Assembly (NCBI GenBank): GCA_001632435.1
Contig: KV423936.1
Coordinates: forward strand, 1-64,000
Source of the DNA: Calocera cornea HHB12733
Lineage: Eukaryota > Basidiomycota > Dacrymycetes > Dacrymycetales > Dacrymycetaceae
Length of the DNA stretch: 64,000 nucleotides
Direction: 5' to 3'
Position numbers and translations under genes: made by a program. Below the pieces are notes generated by a model that saw nothing but the letters and a program-made list of their open reading frames with translations, made no database searches and was not told the DNA's origin. Shown here piece after piece: positions 1 to 9,848 of the stretch (position 1 is its first letter; each line of letters opens with the position of its first letter).

Positions 1-42
1 GCGGAGTCCGGAATATCGGAATAGGCTTCGGAGTTGCTGTAG

Positions 43-1470
43 TGCCCTGACACCTTTGCTCCCAAGCCCCGTGCAGCCACGAGTCGCCTGCCCTACATCG
101 TTACCGAGCTCAAGAAATGCCTTACCGTCACGGACAAGGTGAAGGTGTCGACCATCATCGAGGCCCTCCAGCGCCAGTCTGTCATTGTCTCGAAACAGCA
201 GGCCTACCGAGCCAAACGGGTCATCCTAGGCGATACCGTGCACCAGCAGGTCGAGGAGTTCCAAAAGCTCCCAGCCTATGCGAATCTTCTCCGTGCCCGT
301 GACCCTGGGGCTACCGTCAAGATCACCCTTGCGCCGGACAACACGTTCCGGTCGATATTCATCTGTCCATCACCGGCAAAAAATGCTTGGCGTACCACCC
401 GTCGTTTTGTTGCGGTTGATGGCGCATTCACGAAGACTGCCTTCGACTATATCCTGCTGGTCGCTGTGACCTACGATGCAGAGGATAAGCTCGTTATGCT
501 TGCATGGGCTGTTGCCCCAAAGGAAGATACCACGACGTGGTCCGACTTCCTTCGACTGTTGCAGGAGGCCCTCCCCGGGCTCGACTCACCCTCCACAGTT
601 ATCATATCTGACCGGCAGAAGGGGTTGCTTAAGGCAATCTCTGAAGAGCTTCCACTTATCGACGAAACCTACTGCGCTAAGCACATCTGTGCTAATGCTA
701 TCAGCAAATTCGGTCCATCCATCGAGAGCTTCTTTTGGCCACTCGTCTATGCATCCTCCGAGCGACTCTTCAAAGAACAGCTTGAACATGTCCGGTCCGA
801 ATTCAGCCCCGAAGCCGCCAATTACTTTACAGCTATCGACCCTACCTGTTGGTCCTTCCATGCATTCATGGCGCCCCGCTTTGGTCGAGTCACGTCAAAT
901 GCAGCAGAGGTCATGAACAGTGTTCTGGTCGAAGCCCGCGGCTTTCCGGTGCTCCAGCTGCTCAGCCATATCTACGAGAACGAGATGGTCCGGTTCTGCA
1001 GCAAGGATGAGTACGCCAAAGGCCTTCCACCCGGCTATTGCCCTCTGCCACATTCGACCTTTGTTCAGCGCTGTGTCGATGCTCGCCGCTACAAGATCTT
1101 GCCTTCCAGCCGGTTCCAAGCACTGGTCCGTCTCACAATGGATCCTATGGGTGACGAGCATGAAGTCACCCTTGATCCCAACCTCCGAACCGGCTACTGC
1201 ACATGTCGAATCTTTCAGCAGGACCTTATGCCGTGCACACATGCTATCGCTCTGTGTCTGCACTTTGGCATGCACCCAGGTCTGTACATTGACGACGCCT
1301 ACCTGGCCTCAACCCTCCAGCAGACCTACTCTGTCCCCTACACTCCAGTCCATCTCACGGACTTGCAGGCGCTTAGTTCTGTCCGTGCACCGCCAATGAA
1401 GAGGCACAGAGGCCGGCCCAAAACCAAGCGCCAGGAGAAAGGAGTTAGGCCGCCCAGGGCGAGCATGTAG
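43..1470 (+). CDS. MULE (Mutator-like) transposase, 5' end beyond the window
   Basis: Cut-and-paste transposase of the Mutator superfamily. The frame is open from an apparent splice acceptor at about 40-42 to the TAG at 1468-1470, about 475 codons, so the N-terminus and at least one intron lie upstream of base 1. Seen: the first catalytic Asp in VAVDGAF (about 405-425), the second in SDRQKG (about 607-624), and a C-terminal SWIM zinc finger, CTC followed 13 residues later by CTHA (about 1195-1251). The tail carries an AT-hook-like HRGRPKTKR (about 1403-1430). Domain order (MULE DDE, then SWIM) is that of this family. No frameshift or stop interrupts the visible part, so it may be recently active. 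The third acidic catalytic residue was not pinned down, and no terminal inverted repeat was identified. A copied NUP85 fragment begins 105 bases downstream. Confidence 0.8.
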   Translation, partial: CPDTFAPKPRAATSRLPYIVTELKKCLTVTDKVKVSTIIEALQRQSVIVSKQQAYRAKRVILGDTVHQQVEEFQKLPAYANLLRARDPGATVKITLAPDNTFRSIFICPSPAKNAWRTTRRFVAVDGAFTKTAFDYILLVAVTYDAEDKLVMLAWAVAPKEDTTTWSDFLRLLQEALPGLDSPSTVIISDRQKGLLKAISEELPLIDETYCAKHICANAISKFGPSIESFFWPLVYASSERLFKEQLEHVRSEFSPEAANYFTAIDPTCWSFHAFMAPRFGRVTSNAAEVMNSVLVEARGFPVLQLLSHIYENEMVRFCSKDEYAKGLPPGYCPLPHSTFVQRCVDARRYKILPSSRFQALVRLTMDPMGDEHEVTLDPNLRTGYCTCRIFQQDLMPCTHAIALCLHFGMHPGLYIDDAYLASTLQQTYSVPYTPVHLTDLQALSSVRAPPMKRHRGRPKTKRQEKGVRPPRASM

Positions 1471-1575
1471 ATACCTTTGGCGAAAAGCCCATCCAGGCGC
1501 ACTGTAGATATCATCGGGCCGAAAGCGTAATCTGGATTATTGCCCCAAATTTCGCCGTACCGGAGACGATAACTC

Positions 1576-2081
1576 CCCAATAGCCGCTCGGAGATCCACC
1601 GCAATCTCTGCATGTCGCGTGCTCTGATGGCGTAAGACACAGCCCATCCGTACTTCCGTTGCCGTGCGAACGTCTCGCTTGCAACCTGAGCAGAATTGGG
1701 TCAGTTACATCAGACGATGGAGTCGATGTAGACAAGCCACGCGTCGCACCTTGCATATGTCCTGCAGCTCCGCCTCCAAATCGTTTGCGATACAATCCCT
1801 GATTAGCTTTTCCAGCTGACGGGAGTCTCCGGGCAGGAGGTAATCGTGCTTGGTTCCGATGACGACGTCTAGATCCATGCCTTCCTGCGCATGCGAGGCG
1901 GCTTGCGCCTCCTCTTCCGCATCGGGAATCGCCGTGGCGGCGCCCAACCCGAGCGAGATTTTCGTAACGTTATCGGAGAGCCATATTCGACCAGCCGGAC
2001 CGCTGTACCGGGCGTAGTCAAATGCGATCTCGAATAAGGATGGGTCCGCCAGGAGGTGATCGCAGAAGTCAAGAATGTAAA
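1576..2081 (-). pseudogene. NUP85 gene fragment, near-exact copy of 6492-6997
   Basis: A 506-bp block matches 6492-6997 in the same orientation with two single-base differences that I could count (1609 T versus C, 2007 A versus G), about 99.6 percent identity. In the parent locus this block spans parts of two coding exons and the intron between them. The intron is retained here, so the copy was made from DNA and not from mRNA. Neither flank continues the NUP85 gene: identity stops sharply at both ends. The fragment has no start codon of its own in context and cannot encode a nucleoporin. Its position just after a MULE transposase suggests Pack-MULE-style capture; ectopic duplication is the alternative. 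Confidence 0.85.
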
Positions 2082-3056
2082 GTTGGTCATGAAAGTTCAG
2101 GACCCCGAACCAGTCAAGGCCGCACGTGACTGGGAAAATACTGATAACCGCGTCCGAACCGCGCGTCGCCTCAAACTGGAACGACCTCGATGGTCTACTG
2201 GAGTTTCAATGCATTAGGCACCTTCCGGTGATACTTGACTCAGACATACGGACTTTTATTTATCTTTGGACAGCCTCCTCTAGAGCAATGTCCGACTCTG
2301 GCGACCACTATGTAAGACTGCGCATGCGTCGATAGAGAGGCACTTCTCAATGAAGGCTACACGTCAATTTTAGCTGCAACTAGTGCTCCTGTTTTTTAAT
2401 CGGAAGAGACCCCTAGGTATGTCTGTATTTTGCTGCTGAGCTGGACCAACCATTGGCATGTCATGGGGAGAACTGATTTCTGCGATTGGTGAGCATGTAC
2501 AAGACTCGTTTCTCATAGTCAGAACAATCACATTAACGACTACTTGCAGAAGGTGTCTCTTATCTGTTGGATCGAGACAGGAGTAAAGAGGAGGCGGTTG
2601 TCTCTCCATTGAGCACTAAGAAGGGTGCGAACCGCTGCGATGTTTATGTGCAGTGGAAATCTGACTCCATCAGTCGCCCTATCTGGAGATGCAACGGCGG
2701 CAATATTTCCCGAACAACGGTAGCCGCGGAATACTGGATCAAAGTGGGCTCCAATTGGACCTACATTCAGTGAATGACCAGATTGGTACGGCGGATGACA
2801 AGGGATGTTGCATTCAGAGCACGGAACCCGCTTGGACACCGCGACTCTCAAACAATGCTCTCTAGATTCAGTCGATGATCTTGATCAATGAGATGCCAGG
2901 ATCTCCTATCTCCAAAATGGGCTCCGATGAGGTGATCTGTGAATTTCTGCTGTTTTCGAAAGGTACAAAAACGAGGTTGGCATCATGGAAAGATCAAGCA
3001 GCCGCTCACACCTCCCGAACCTTGACCTCAGAACTCAGAACCACTGCAGCACTGAC
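2082..3056. other. Intergenic, no supported gene
   Basis: Short open frames occur on both strands, but none has convincing codon patterns or splice structure. This stretch should contain the right-hand end of the MULE if the NUP85 copy is internal to it. I could not recognise a terminal inverted repeat or target-site duplication by eye. Confidence 0.5.
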
Positions 3057-3728
3057 ATGGCCTCATACCTCACCATACCCGGATCGACGCCCAGCGACAG
3101 AGACCTCTTCAACAGGATTGAAAGCATTCGTGCGGACCTCACCAAACTCTATGGGAAGCATGGTAACTCCAAAGTGCCTGACTTCCAGCAGCTCGTCGCA
3201 ATCATCAAGGAGGTTCTTGACAAGGGCTTAAATCTTCTTGAGCTTGAAAAGCGCCTACACATTCCATCCGGACCAGCCAATAGCCCTGAGGTGCTCTCGG
3301 GTATCAGGAAGATGAAGTCACAGCGAGCTGAACAAATTATTGGCGGGGAAGTGGTGCTTGCAATGACCAAGCTGTCTTGAAAACTCATCTTGATCTAGAG
3401 GGCTGAAAAGCCGAGTCGATGACCTACTGGATGACGGCCATACGGAGGCCGTGGATCCCTCTGACCAGAACAATGATGAGATGGCATCCATCATGTACGA
3501 CCTTATGGGCTTGTATGAGGACATCATGCGCTGGTGCAGTCGCGTCATGGTTGGGTTCTCTCATTCTCTCAACCACTTGCTGTTTCTCTTATCGTATCCC
3601 AGAGACTTAGCGTGCAGCTCGCTCAACGCAGCGTGGTGTATTCTGACCAAGGTCAGAATGTAACCACTCGAAGCGGTAGTACAGATGGCACTGCTCCGGG
3701 AAGCGTGCGCTCGAGCTTGACTGGTTGA
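3057..3728 (+). CDS. Hypothetical protein, spliced, helical
   Basis: Not recognised. A first exon starting at the ATG at 3057 encodes a Leu/Lys/Glu-rich segment that looks helical (for example LLELEKRLHIP and a following KMKSQRAEQ). A second coding block (about 3400-3550) continues with an acidic stretch and a hydrophobic helix around MYDLMGLYEDIM. A third block, entered through an acceptor at about 3602 (tatcccag), would end at a TGA near 3728. The first intron boundary could not be fixed: the frame demands a phase-2 donor and the only candidates are weak. The gene might therefore be degraded, or the exon model wrong. No domain assignment is made. Confidence 0.4.
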
Positions 3729-4102
3729 CCAATTGCCGACACGGGGCATTGATATAGCAGCAAGATAGGTCTAAAGACTCCTAGCGCGTGTTTTATAATA
3801 TATCGTGGCCAGAAAACCACTGGCTTTCCTTTCCTTCCAAATTTAGCGTCTGAGTGAGCACTGCAAGGAGGCGTTCAGTTTCCCAGTGTAACCTCTAATT
3901 CGGGGCGGTGACGCTACCAAATACAATTATCGATCACTCGGAAATGTCCGTAATTAGTTCAAGATCCGCCATACGACCTGTCCTACGAACACCACTAGCA
4001 CGCATTACAGCCAAAACCTGCCTCCCCAATAATGTCATTCAATGTATAAGAGAGGAATGTGAAGCAATTCGAGATTAGAAAACATGTGTGGTAACACGGC
4101 AA
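3729..4102. other. Intergenic between convergent genes
   Basis: AT-richer spacer between the 3' ends of the unknown plus-strand gene and the minus-strand kinase-like gene. Nothing else is recognised. Confidence 0.6.
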
Positions 4103-5458
4103 TTAATAATTGTAACGGGCACGGTTAATAGCGTTTGCACGAGCAAGACGCTCGTTGAAAACGGGATCTGAAGACCAGAACTCCATGATCCTCATGGTAC
4201 TCTTTCGAAAGTCCGTCTCGCTCATCAACCCAGCAATAGCACGAAACCAGTTCAGAGCGGTCTCGCTGGTCGGTCTTTCGTTAGGGTCATCAGCCACCAT
4301 AGCGGTGGCAAGTGGAAGCACGGGGTCTAGGTTTGCTTTCCGCTACGGTCGCAGACTGAGCATTACACAGAAGCCAGGATGACGAGACTTACCGCAAGCA
4401 AGTCATCGCTCAAGAGGCCGCCGAGCATCCAGATGTCCAAGGGAAACGGGTCGTAGCCTGGAGGCGTGGGGTTGTTGCGGAAATTCCTCAATTCAGGTGG
4501 GGCCAGAGCAGGTCCGGACGGGTCCATTCGGGCCCTCACTGCCCCCGGCTCGAAATGAGAGGCCATTTCAAAATCGATGTAACAATAGCTGACATGCGGG
4601 GCCCCAGGGAGATGCCGCTCAAGGGGCCCAGAAGGGGGAGGCAGCATCATTATGTTCTTGTACATGATATCTCTGCAGGTCGTTAGAGAGCGCATCGAGA
4701 TTAATTAGGAGAGAGTTACCCATGAGATATGCCGACTGAATGAAGGAATTGCAAGCCCTAAGAAAAAAAAGTTGTTCAACTTACAGTATAGTTGACACAG
4801 CTAGACCTACCTCAAGCAACTGCCTGATGAGATCCATAACCTCACCCACAACCCGAAGCTTGTACCAAGGGACGGGTAGAAGAGGTGGCATGATGATGAA
4901 CGAAAACTGCGGGACACTCTCTGGTTCCAGGAATTCGTGGACAGGTGGAATGGCCAACCGAGATTGCAGTGTAAAGTCATGGGTTGCAAGAGTCTTCAAC
5001 ACCTTGACTTCCGTTGAACCTCGTCTGACCATCTTGATGTACACCTCGCGGTCGCCGTCGTGCGTTCGCTGATGTACCCTGAGTACCTCACCACTCTGTT
5101 GTCCTCCTCAGCAGTTGTTATCATGCCTTGAAAGGAATGAGCTCACCTGCTCGCCTTCTTGACTCTCCGGCCAATTGTCCCAGAAATCTGCATGACCGAA
5201 GACGATGCCTTCCGCCTCAAGTCTTACACGGAGTACGTTCCACTGGTCAGGATCCAAGTAGCCCCGTTTGAATACGAACTGAAACGGCGTTGTTGGGATC
5301 GGAGGCGGTGGAGTGGCTGACACCAACCTCGATGGCGGGGCGGGCGTCTTAGACCTATTAAGAGCGGCGACGCTGGTTTCCTCGCGCCTGGTCGTAGATC
5401 TTGGAGCTGGTGTAGAAGCACGCCTCCCACCGGCAAGACGTCCTTTTCTGTATGTCAA
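4103..5458 (-). CDS. Divergent protein-kinase-like protein (HGD / DFE variant)
   Basis: Spliced minus-strand gene ending at TAA (4103-4105). In order it shows a disordered basic Pro/Ser/Thr-rich N-terminus (about 5460-5300), the beta-3 lysine in VYIKMV with a helix-C Glu in STEVKVL (about 5045-5010), a hydrophobic core segment, then a catalytic-loop motif ISHGDIMYKN. That motif is joined across an intron whose acceptor lies near 4676. A metal-loop motif YIDFEMA and the P+1-like APPELRN follow. Against typical kinases, HRD is HGD and DFG is DFE, while the loop Asp and Asn and the metal-binding Asp remain, so residual activity is possible. It resembles the kinase-like families expanded in agaricomycetes; the substrate is unknown. 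The only upstream ATG (about 5507) does not splice in frame in my model, so the N-terminus is uncertain. Confidence 0.75.
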
Positions 5459-5866
5459 TCATGCGCCTCTAAGGTCAGACAGGATACATACTGAGACGTT
5501 CGAGGGGGTTAGCCATTGTGACTGAAATTGTGGGGCACAAGAAGTCAAAGGTCGATATGTCCAAGGAGACGTTCCAGGAGTCTTTTATAGATGCGGTCAC
5601 CGCAGAAGTCGCAACGTGTCCTGACCTCCGAAGGTAGATCCGCTGCATTCATATACGCATGGACCCAAATGGGCGATCCTCAACGGAACGCCGTAAGAGC
5701 AGGCACGCTCCGCAGTACAGGGGTTGCGCTTCCCCACCTTGTTCCAGTAACATAATGAATCGAATCAATGGTCACTGCGACTGGACGGCTGTCAGCGTCT
5801 CTCATCGATAACAGTGTGTGTCGGACTCACATTACAAATACAAGGGTTAGGTCCACATCTAACTCA
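5459..5866. other. Kinase-like gene promoter/leader and NUP85 3' flank
   Basis: Contains the probable first exon of the kinase-like gene (ATG near 5507 on the minus strand, followed by a gtatgt donor) and then non-coding sequence up to the NUP85 stop. No other feature seen. Confidence 0.5.
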
Positions 5867-8618
5867 TCATGACAGAATACAGCATCGAGCAATCTGCTGT
5901 GCAAGGGCTAACCGCACCGTGCTTAGCTTTTCCAACGCCTCCTTTTCTACACGTTTTCGCTCTTCGGTCGTGATGGCCTCCCCTTTCGTCAACATAGCGA
6001 CCATGCCATCCAAGTACTCATCGGCCCCGCCCTGTGCAGAGCCGATGTATATCTCTTCCAAACAGCGCAGGAGCTCCAAGGAATCATCGTAGTTTATCAG
6101 TAGATCTCCCTCTGCATGGTACCATTAGCTAGCGGGAAAGGGCCATTTCACGGTACGCACCTTGTAGAAACGAAATGGTGTCCCAAAGCAGGACGCCCCA
6201 CCACTTTTTCGATGCCGTGCGGCTCTTCAATAACATCACGAGCAGTTCCGCAGCTTGCCTCCATTCGCTGTCCGAATACAGTTTCTGGAATAGGTAATAC
6301 CGACAGACAAACTTGAGGGGCACCGCGTAGAGAGCATGATCCGGAGGCATCGGTTCTTCATCCTCGCTGCCTTCGAGAAGGAAGTAATTCGGCAGCTGGC
6401 CAGCACGTTGAAGGAAAGTTTTAGCCCCTACATGAGGTGAGCCCAAGACGAATTCGTGACACTCGGGAGCTTACCATAACGAACGTATTCTCCCAATAGC
6501 CGCTCGGAGATCCACCGCAATCTCCGCATGTCGCGTGCTCTGATGGCGTAAGACACAGCCCATCCGTACTTCCGTTGCCGTGCGAACGTCTCGCTTGCAA
6601 CCTGAGCAGAATTGGGTCAGTTACATCAGACGATGGAGTCGATGTAGACAAGCCACGCGTCGCACCTTGCATATGTCCTGCAGCTCCGCCTCCAAATCGT
6701 TTGCGATACAATCCCTGATTAGCTTTTCCAGCTGACGGGAGTCTCCGGGCAGGAGGTAATCGTGCTTGGTTCCGATGACGACGTCTAGATCCATGCCTTC
6801 CTGCGCATGCGAGGCGGCTTGCGCCTCCTCTTCCGCATCGGGAATCGCCGTGGCGGCGCCCAACCCGAGCGAGATTTTCGTAACGTTATCGGAGAGCCAT
6901 ATTCGACCAGCCGGACCGCTGTGCCGGGCGTAGTCAAATGCGATCTCGAATAAGGATGGGTCCGCCAGGAGGTGATCGCAGAAGTCAAGAATGTAAAATG
7001 ATCTGATGCTCCCAAACTCTCCACCTCTGCCTGGCGCGTTAGGTCATGGACTCTGTTCTTTACATGAGATCACACACTCGAGGTACTGTTCATCCATGAA
7101 CTGCATCTTTTGGAACATGTCGACCAGATGCGCGACGAGCCAGCTACTGCCCTCAGCTGCTATGGCAAGCACCTATTCGAAACATCAGGCCAGGGCTCTA
7201 CGGCTCGTGACGGAGTTCTTACCTTCACAGTATCTCCGGCCATTAATGCCGCTCGTAAGACCTCAGTGTTATTCGTAGTATCCATAGGCAACTCGGCCAA
7301 GATATGGTCCAGCACGCGCTCGCTGCTCATTGTTCAGCTTGTCGTTTACCAGTCCAGGTATTGAATGCGTACGAAACGTCTGAGCGTGTCATAGATGGGT
7401 CAACCCACACTCCCCATACGCCTATGGCTTCTGTCCACCCAATGCCATCATCTCTTACGATTGCATATATGCGCTCTTGTTGTCCATCGAGTATCTGTGT
7501 ATTGGTTAGCCGCATACGGAAAACTCGCTGAAATATACCCGCCTCGAAGACACCACGTGTAGCATCAACCCAGTCTCCCCTCTCACTTTTCAGCATCCCC
7601 TCGAAGCTCTTCCTGGTCGTCTTGACCTCTGCATCCCAGCGAAACCGTGCCTCCTCGTATCGCGTTTGATGTGTAAAATTGCTGGGCTTGGGAAAGGACT
7701 CTATGAGAGGGACTAGGAGAGTCCGCACGGCGCTGCTCAGGATTGCGGAGGGGTGCTGGTCCATGAGCCGCTGCAGCACCGCTGTTGCCATGGCAAAGTG
7801 GCCACGCAGTACCAGTCTGTACGCGTGTTCAGCATTCGACGTCACTCTCAACACTGCATAGACGCACCTCTGCAAGTAAGTCCAGAACCCATCAACCTTC
7901 CACGGCTCCTCCCCCGCAAACTCCTGCATCTCCTCGCTCGTTGGCCGCACATCGACCGTGTTCAACCAGTCCAACAGCTCCTCCCCAACGATCCCGCCGC
8001 TGAAGCCGCTCTCGGGGAGGTAGAGCACCTGCACGAGAAACACTATGGCGGAGATAACCTGTAGCTCAGGCGAGGGGTCGGGCGCGCTGTCGATCTGGCG
8101 GCGGTATTGGGCCCAGCAGCGGGTATAGTGCGAGACTTGGGCTTGGGAGGGCAGACTGCGCCGATGGCCATCAGCTTTCATGACAGATTATCAACCATCA
8201 TCAAGCTCACCCTAGCTCGGTAGGAACGGGGTTATCACGACGATCGTTCTCCCACAGCAGTTGGGCCGACGAAAACACGGGATGTGTGGCGATGTACAAC
8301 TGGGTGGCCCGTTGAGTGTTCCTACAACGAACAACCGCATACGTTACGTACCTTTCGCATCTCCGCAGAGTACCCCTCAACATTGATCATCCATACATTC
8401 CCTTCTCTCTTGGAAGGTTTTTTCCGTTTCGAGGTCTTGCAAGTCGCGTGAGCGCTCTCGATCCTGCGATGGCTTTTGGGACGTACCAGGTCAAGTTTCT
8501 TCGATGTCGTTGCCATCGCTATGGTCGTCGCCCTGGACGAGACCGCCGACAGCAGCCTGAGCTCCTTGGGAAAATCATCCTTCTTCCCCACCGGGAACTT
8601 GACGTGCAGCTGCTCCAT
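5867..8618 (-). CDS. NUP85: Nucleoporin Nup85 (Y-complex of the nuclear pore)
   Basis: Scaffold nucleoporin of the Nup84/Nup107 Y-complex at the nuclear pore. I assign it from its Nup85-family sequence character: the N-terminal RLLSAVSSRATTIA strand region, the LYIATHPVF segment, a long alpha-solenoid exon (from 8155 down to about 7330) with RGHFAMATAVLQRLMDQHP and WTEAIGVWGVWVDP, and a C-terminal WWGVLLWDTISFL plus LLRCLEEIYIG. The first four exons splice cleanly: 8618-8487, 8435-8374, 8321-8211, then from 8155. Introns are 51, 52 and 55 nt with CTNAC-like branch sites. The C-terminal half has several more introns, at about 7330-7300, 7040-6998, 6620-6570, 6480-6425 and 6180-6100, whose exact ends are approximate. 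The stop TGA is at 5867. Bases 6492-6997 are duplicated at 1576-2081, but this locus appears intact and is taken as the parent. Confidence 0.84.
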
Positions 8619-8878
8619 CCTTCACCTCTGGTGCTAGTTGAGATACAGACCACAGACTGTGGTCTTCGCGGCAGGTGCTTTGTCCGCTCGTGTTGGGCCC
8701 TGAACGCGTCTGGCTCGAAAATGTGCCTCCGTCCACGCGACTTCGGTGACGTTCCTGGTGCTGTCAGGCTGTCTGTGGGGTTCAACGACGAGTAACAATA
8801 TGAACGGACCCCACATCCGTTTCATTCAGGCGTATTCTAGCAAATTGACTATGATGCGCTCTTCTGTTCTTCTGTGCG

Positions 8879-9325
8879 TTATTGTAGGTGGGCAGCTCCA
8901 GCAGCTGTCGCCAGCAGTCGGGCTCCTCTACGTGATAATATGGTAAGGTGGCCCAGCCCATCCATTGTGACGCCTGGGGCGAGATTCTGCCGATCAGGTA
9001 TTTTGGGATCGCCCCTGTCCCGCAAACCGCGCAGATCTCCGAGATACTGCAGGACGCTGCAATTCGTAGCCGTAAAGTCGAGGGCTACACGTAAACATTG
9101 AATGACTCGCCAGATCTCATCGTGGCCATAAGGGCGTCCATCACGGGAGCCGACGAGCGCGGTCTCTTCCGGTAATGATACATAGCGGGCTCTGGTAATG
9201 ATTTGCCAAGTGCGACTCTTCTTTAGTGCGAGAGGCGAGTTCATCCACAAGTCCGAGTACCTTTTCAGCTCGGTGGACGGGAGAGCGTCCGTATCCCCAC
9301 GCATACGTGGATGTCTTCTGTGCAT
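8879..9325 (-). CDS. Doubtful hypothetical ORF
   Basis: An uninterrupted 148-codon frame from the ATG at 9325 to TAA at 8879. It has a fairly protein-like mix, with a Trp-containing helix DEIWRVIQCLRVALDF and a Gly/Arg-rich segment, but no recognised domain. It sits between the start of NUP85 and the start of ZDS1, where a promoter would also be expected. It could be a real small gene, the remnant of a larger F-box-like protein, or chance. Confidence 0.25.
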   Translation of the reverse strand: MHRRHPRMRGDTDALPSTELKRYSDLWMNSPLALKKSRTWQIITRARYVSLPEETALVGSRDGRPYGHDEIWRVIQCLRVALDFTATNCSVLQYLGDLRGLRDRGDPKIPDRQNLAPGVTMDGLGHLTILSRRGARLLATAAGAAHLQ

Positions 9326-9848
9326 CGCATTGCCATTCAATTCTCAGGGTTGCCGCAAATGCCGAACTGTAAGTGGGATCGAGTGACGCGAGACGGGTTA
9401 CTCAAGAGAGATGTTATCAATGGTGACTGGACGTAATGCAAAGCATTGGCAGATGTAACAGAGGTCGTGCTTTGACGCCGTCTGAAGTGTTTTGTGAAGT
9501 GTGCGGTGTTTATGCCCTGCACAGTTGTTGCGCCAGACCAAAAGGGGGTCGGACCATGAAGTGCGGGTGGTATGGTTGTTAGGGTATGTCTTGTATAGGA
9601 AGCCTTTTTGGTGCTTACACTATTGGGATGACCAGCGGATTGCGGAGGCAAATAATCGATGCCGGGGACAGACGCCGCGCACCGCCCAACTGGTCACTGC
9701 CGTTCCTCGCTGGACTGAGGTGCCAAAGCACGCAGGAGCTCCCGGCCGGCCTGTCTGTCCACCGTCATCGTTCCCTCCTCCTCCTCCCCCCTGTCTGCGG
9801 CATCGACGCCGGCATAGGACTGCTCGCCGAGCTCCCCGCACAGCAGCC
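9326..9848. promoter_or_regulatory. Promoter and 5' leader region of the ZDS1-like gene
   Basis: Non-coding in appearance, with a CT-rich tract (about 9771-9795) shortly before the ATG at 9849, which is typical of fungal transcription start regions. No clear TATA box identified. Confidence 0.45.

Noticed and set aside
1..2400. Terminal inverted repeats of the MULE
   Set aside because: The first 100 bases were compared by eye with the reverse complement of 1470-2400 without a convincing match; the true left end is probably outside the window.
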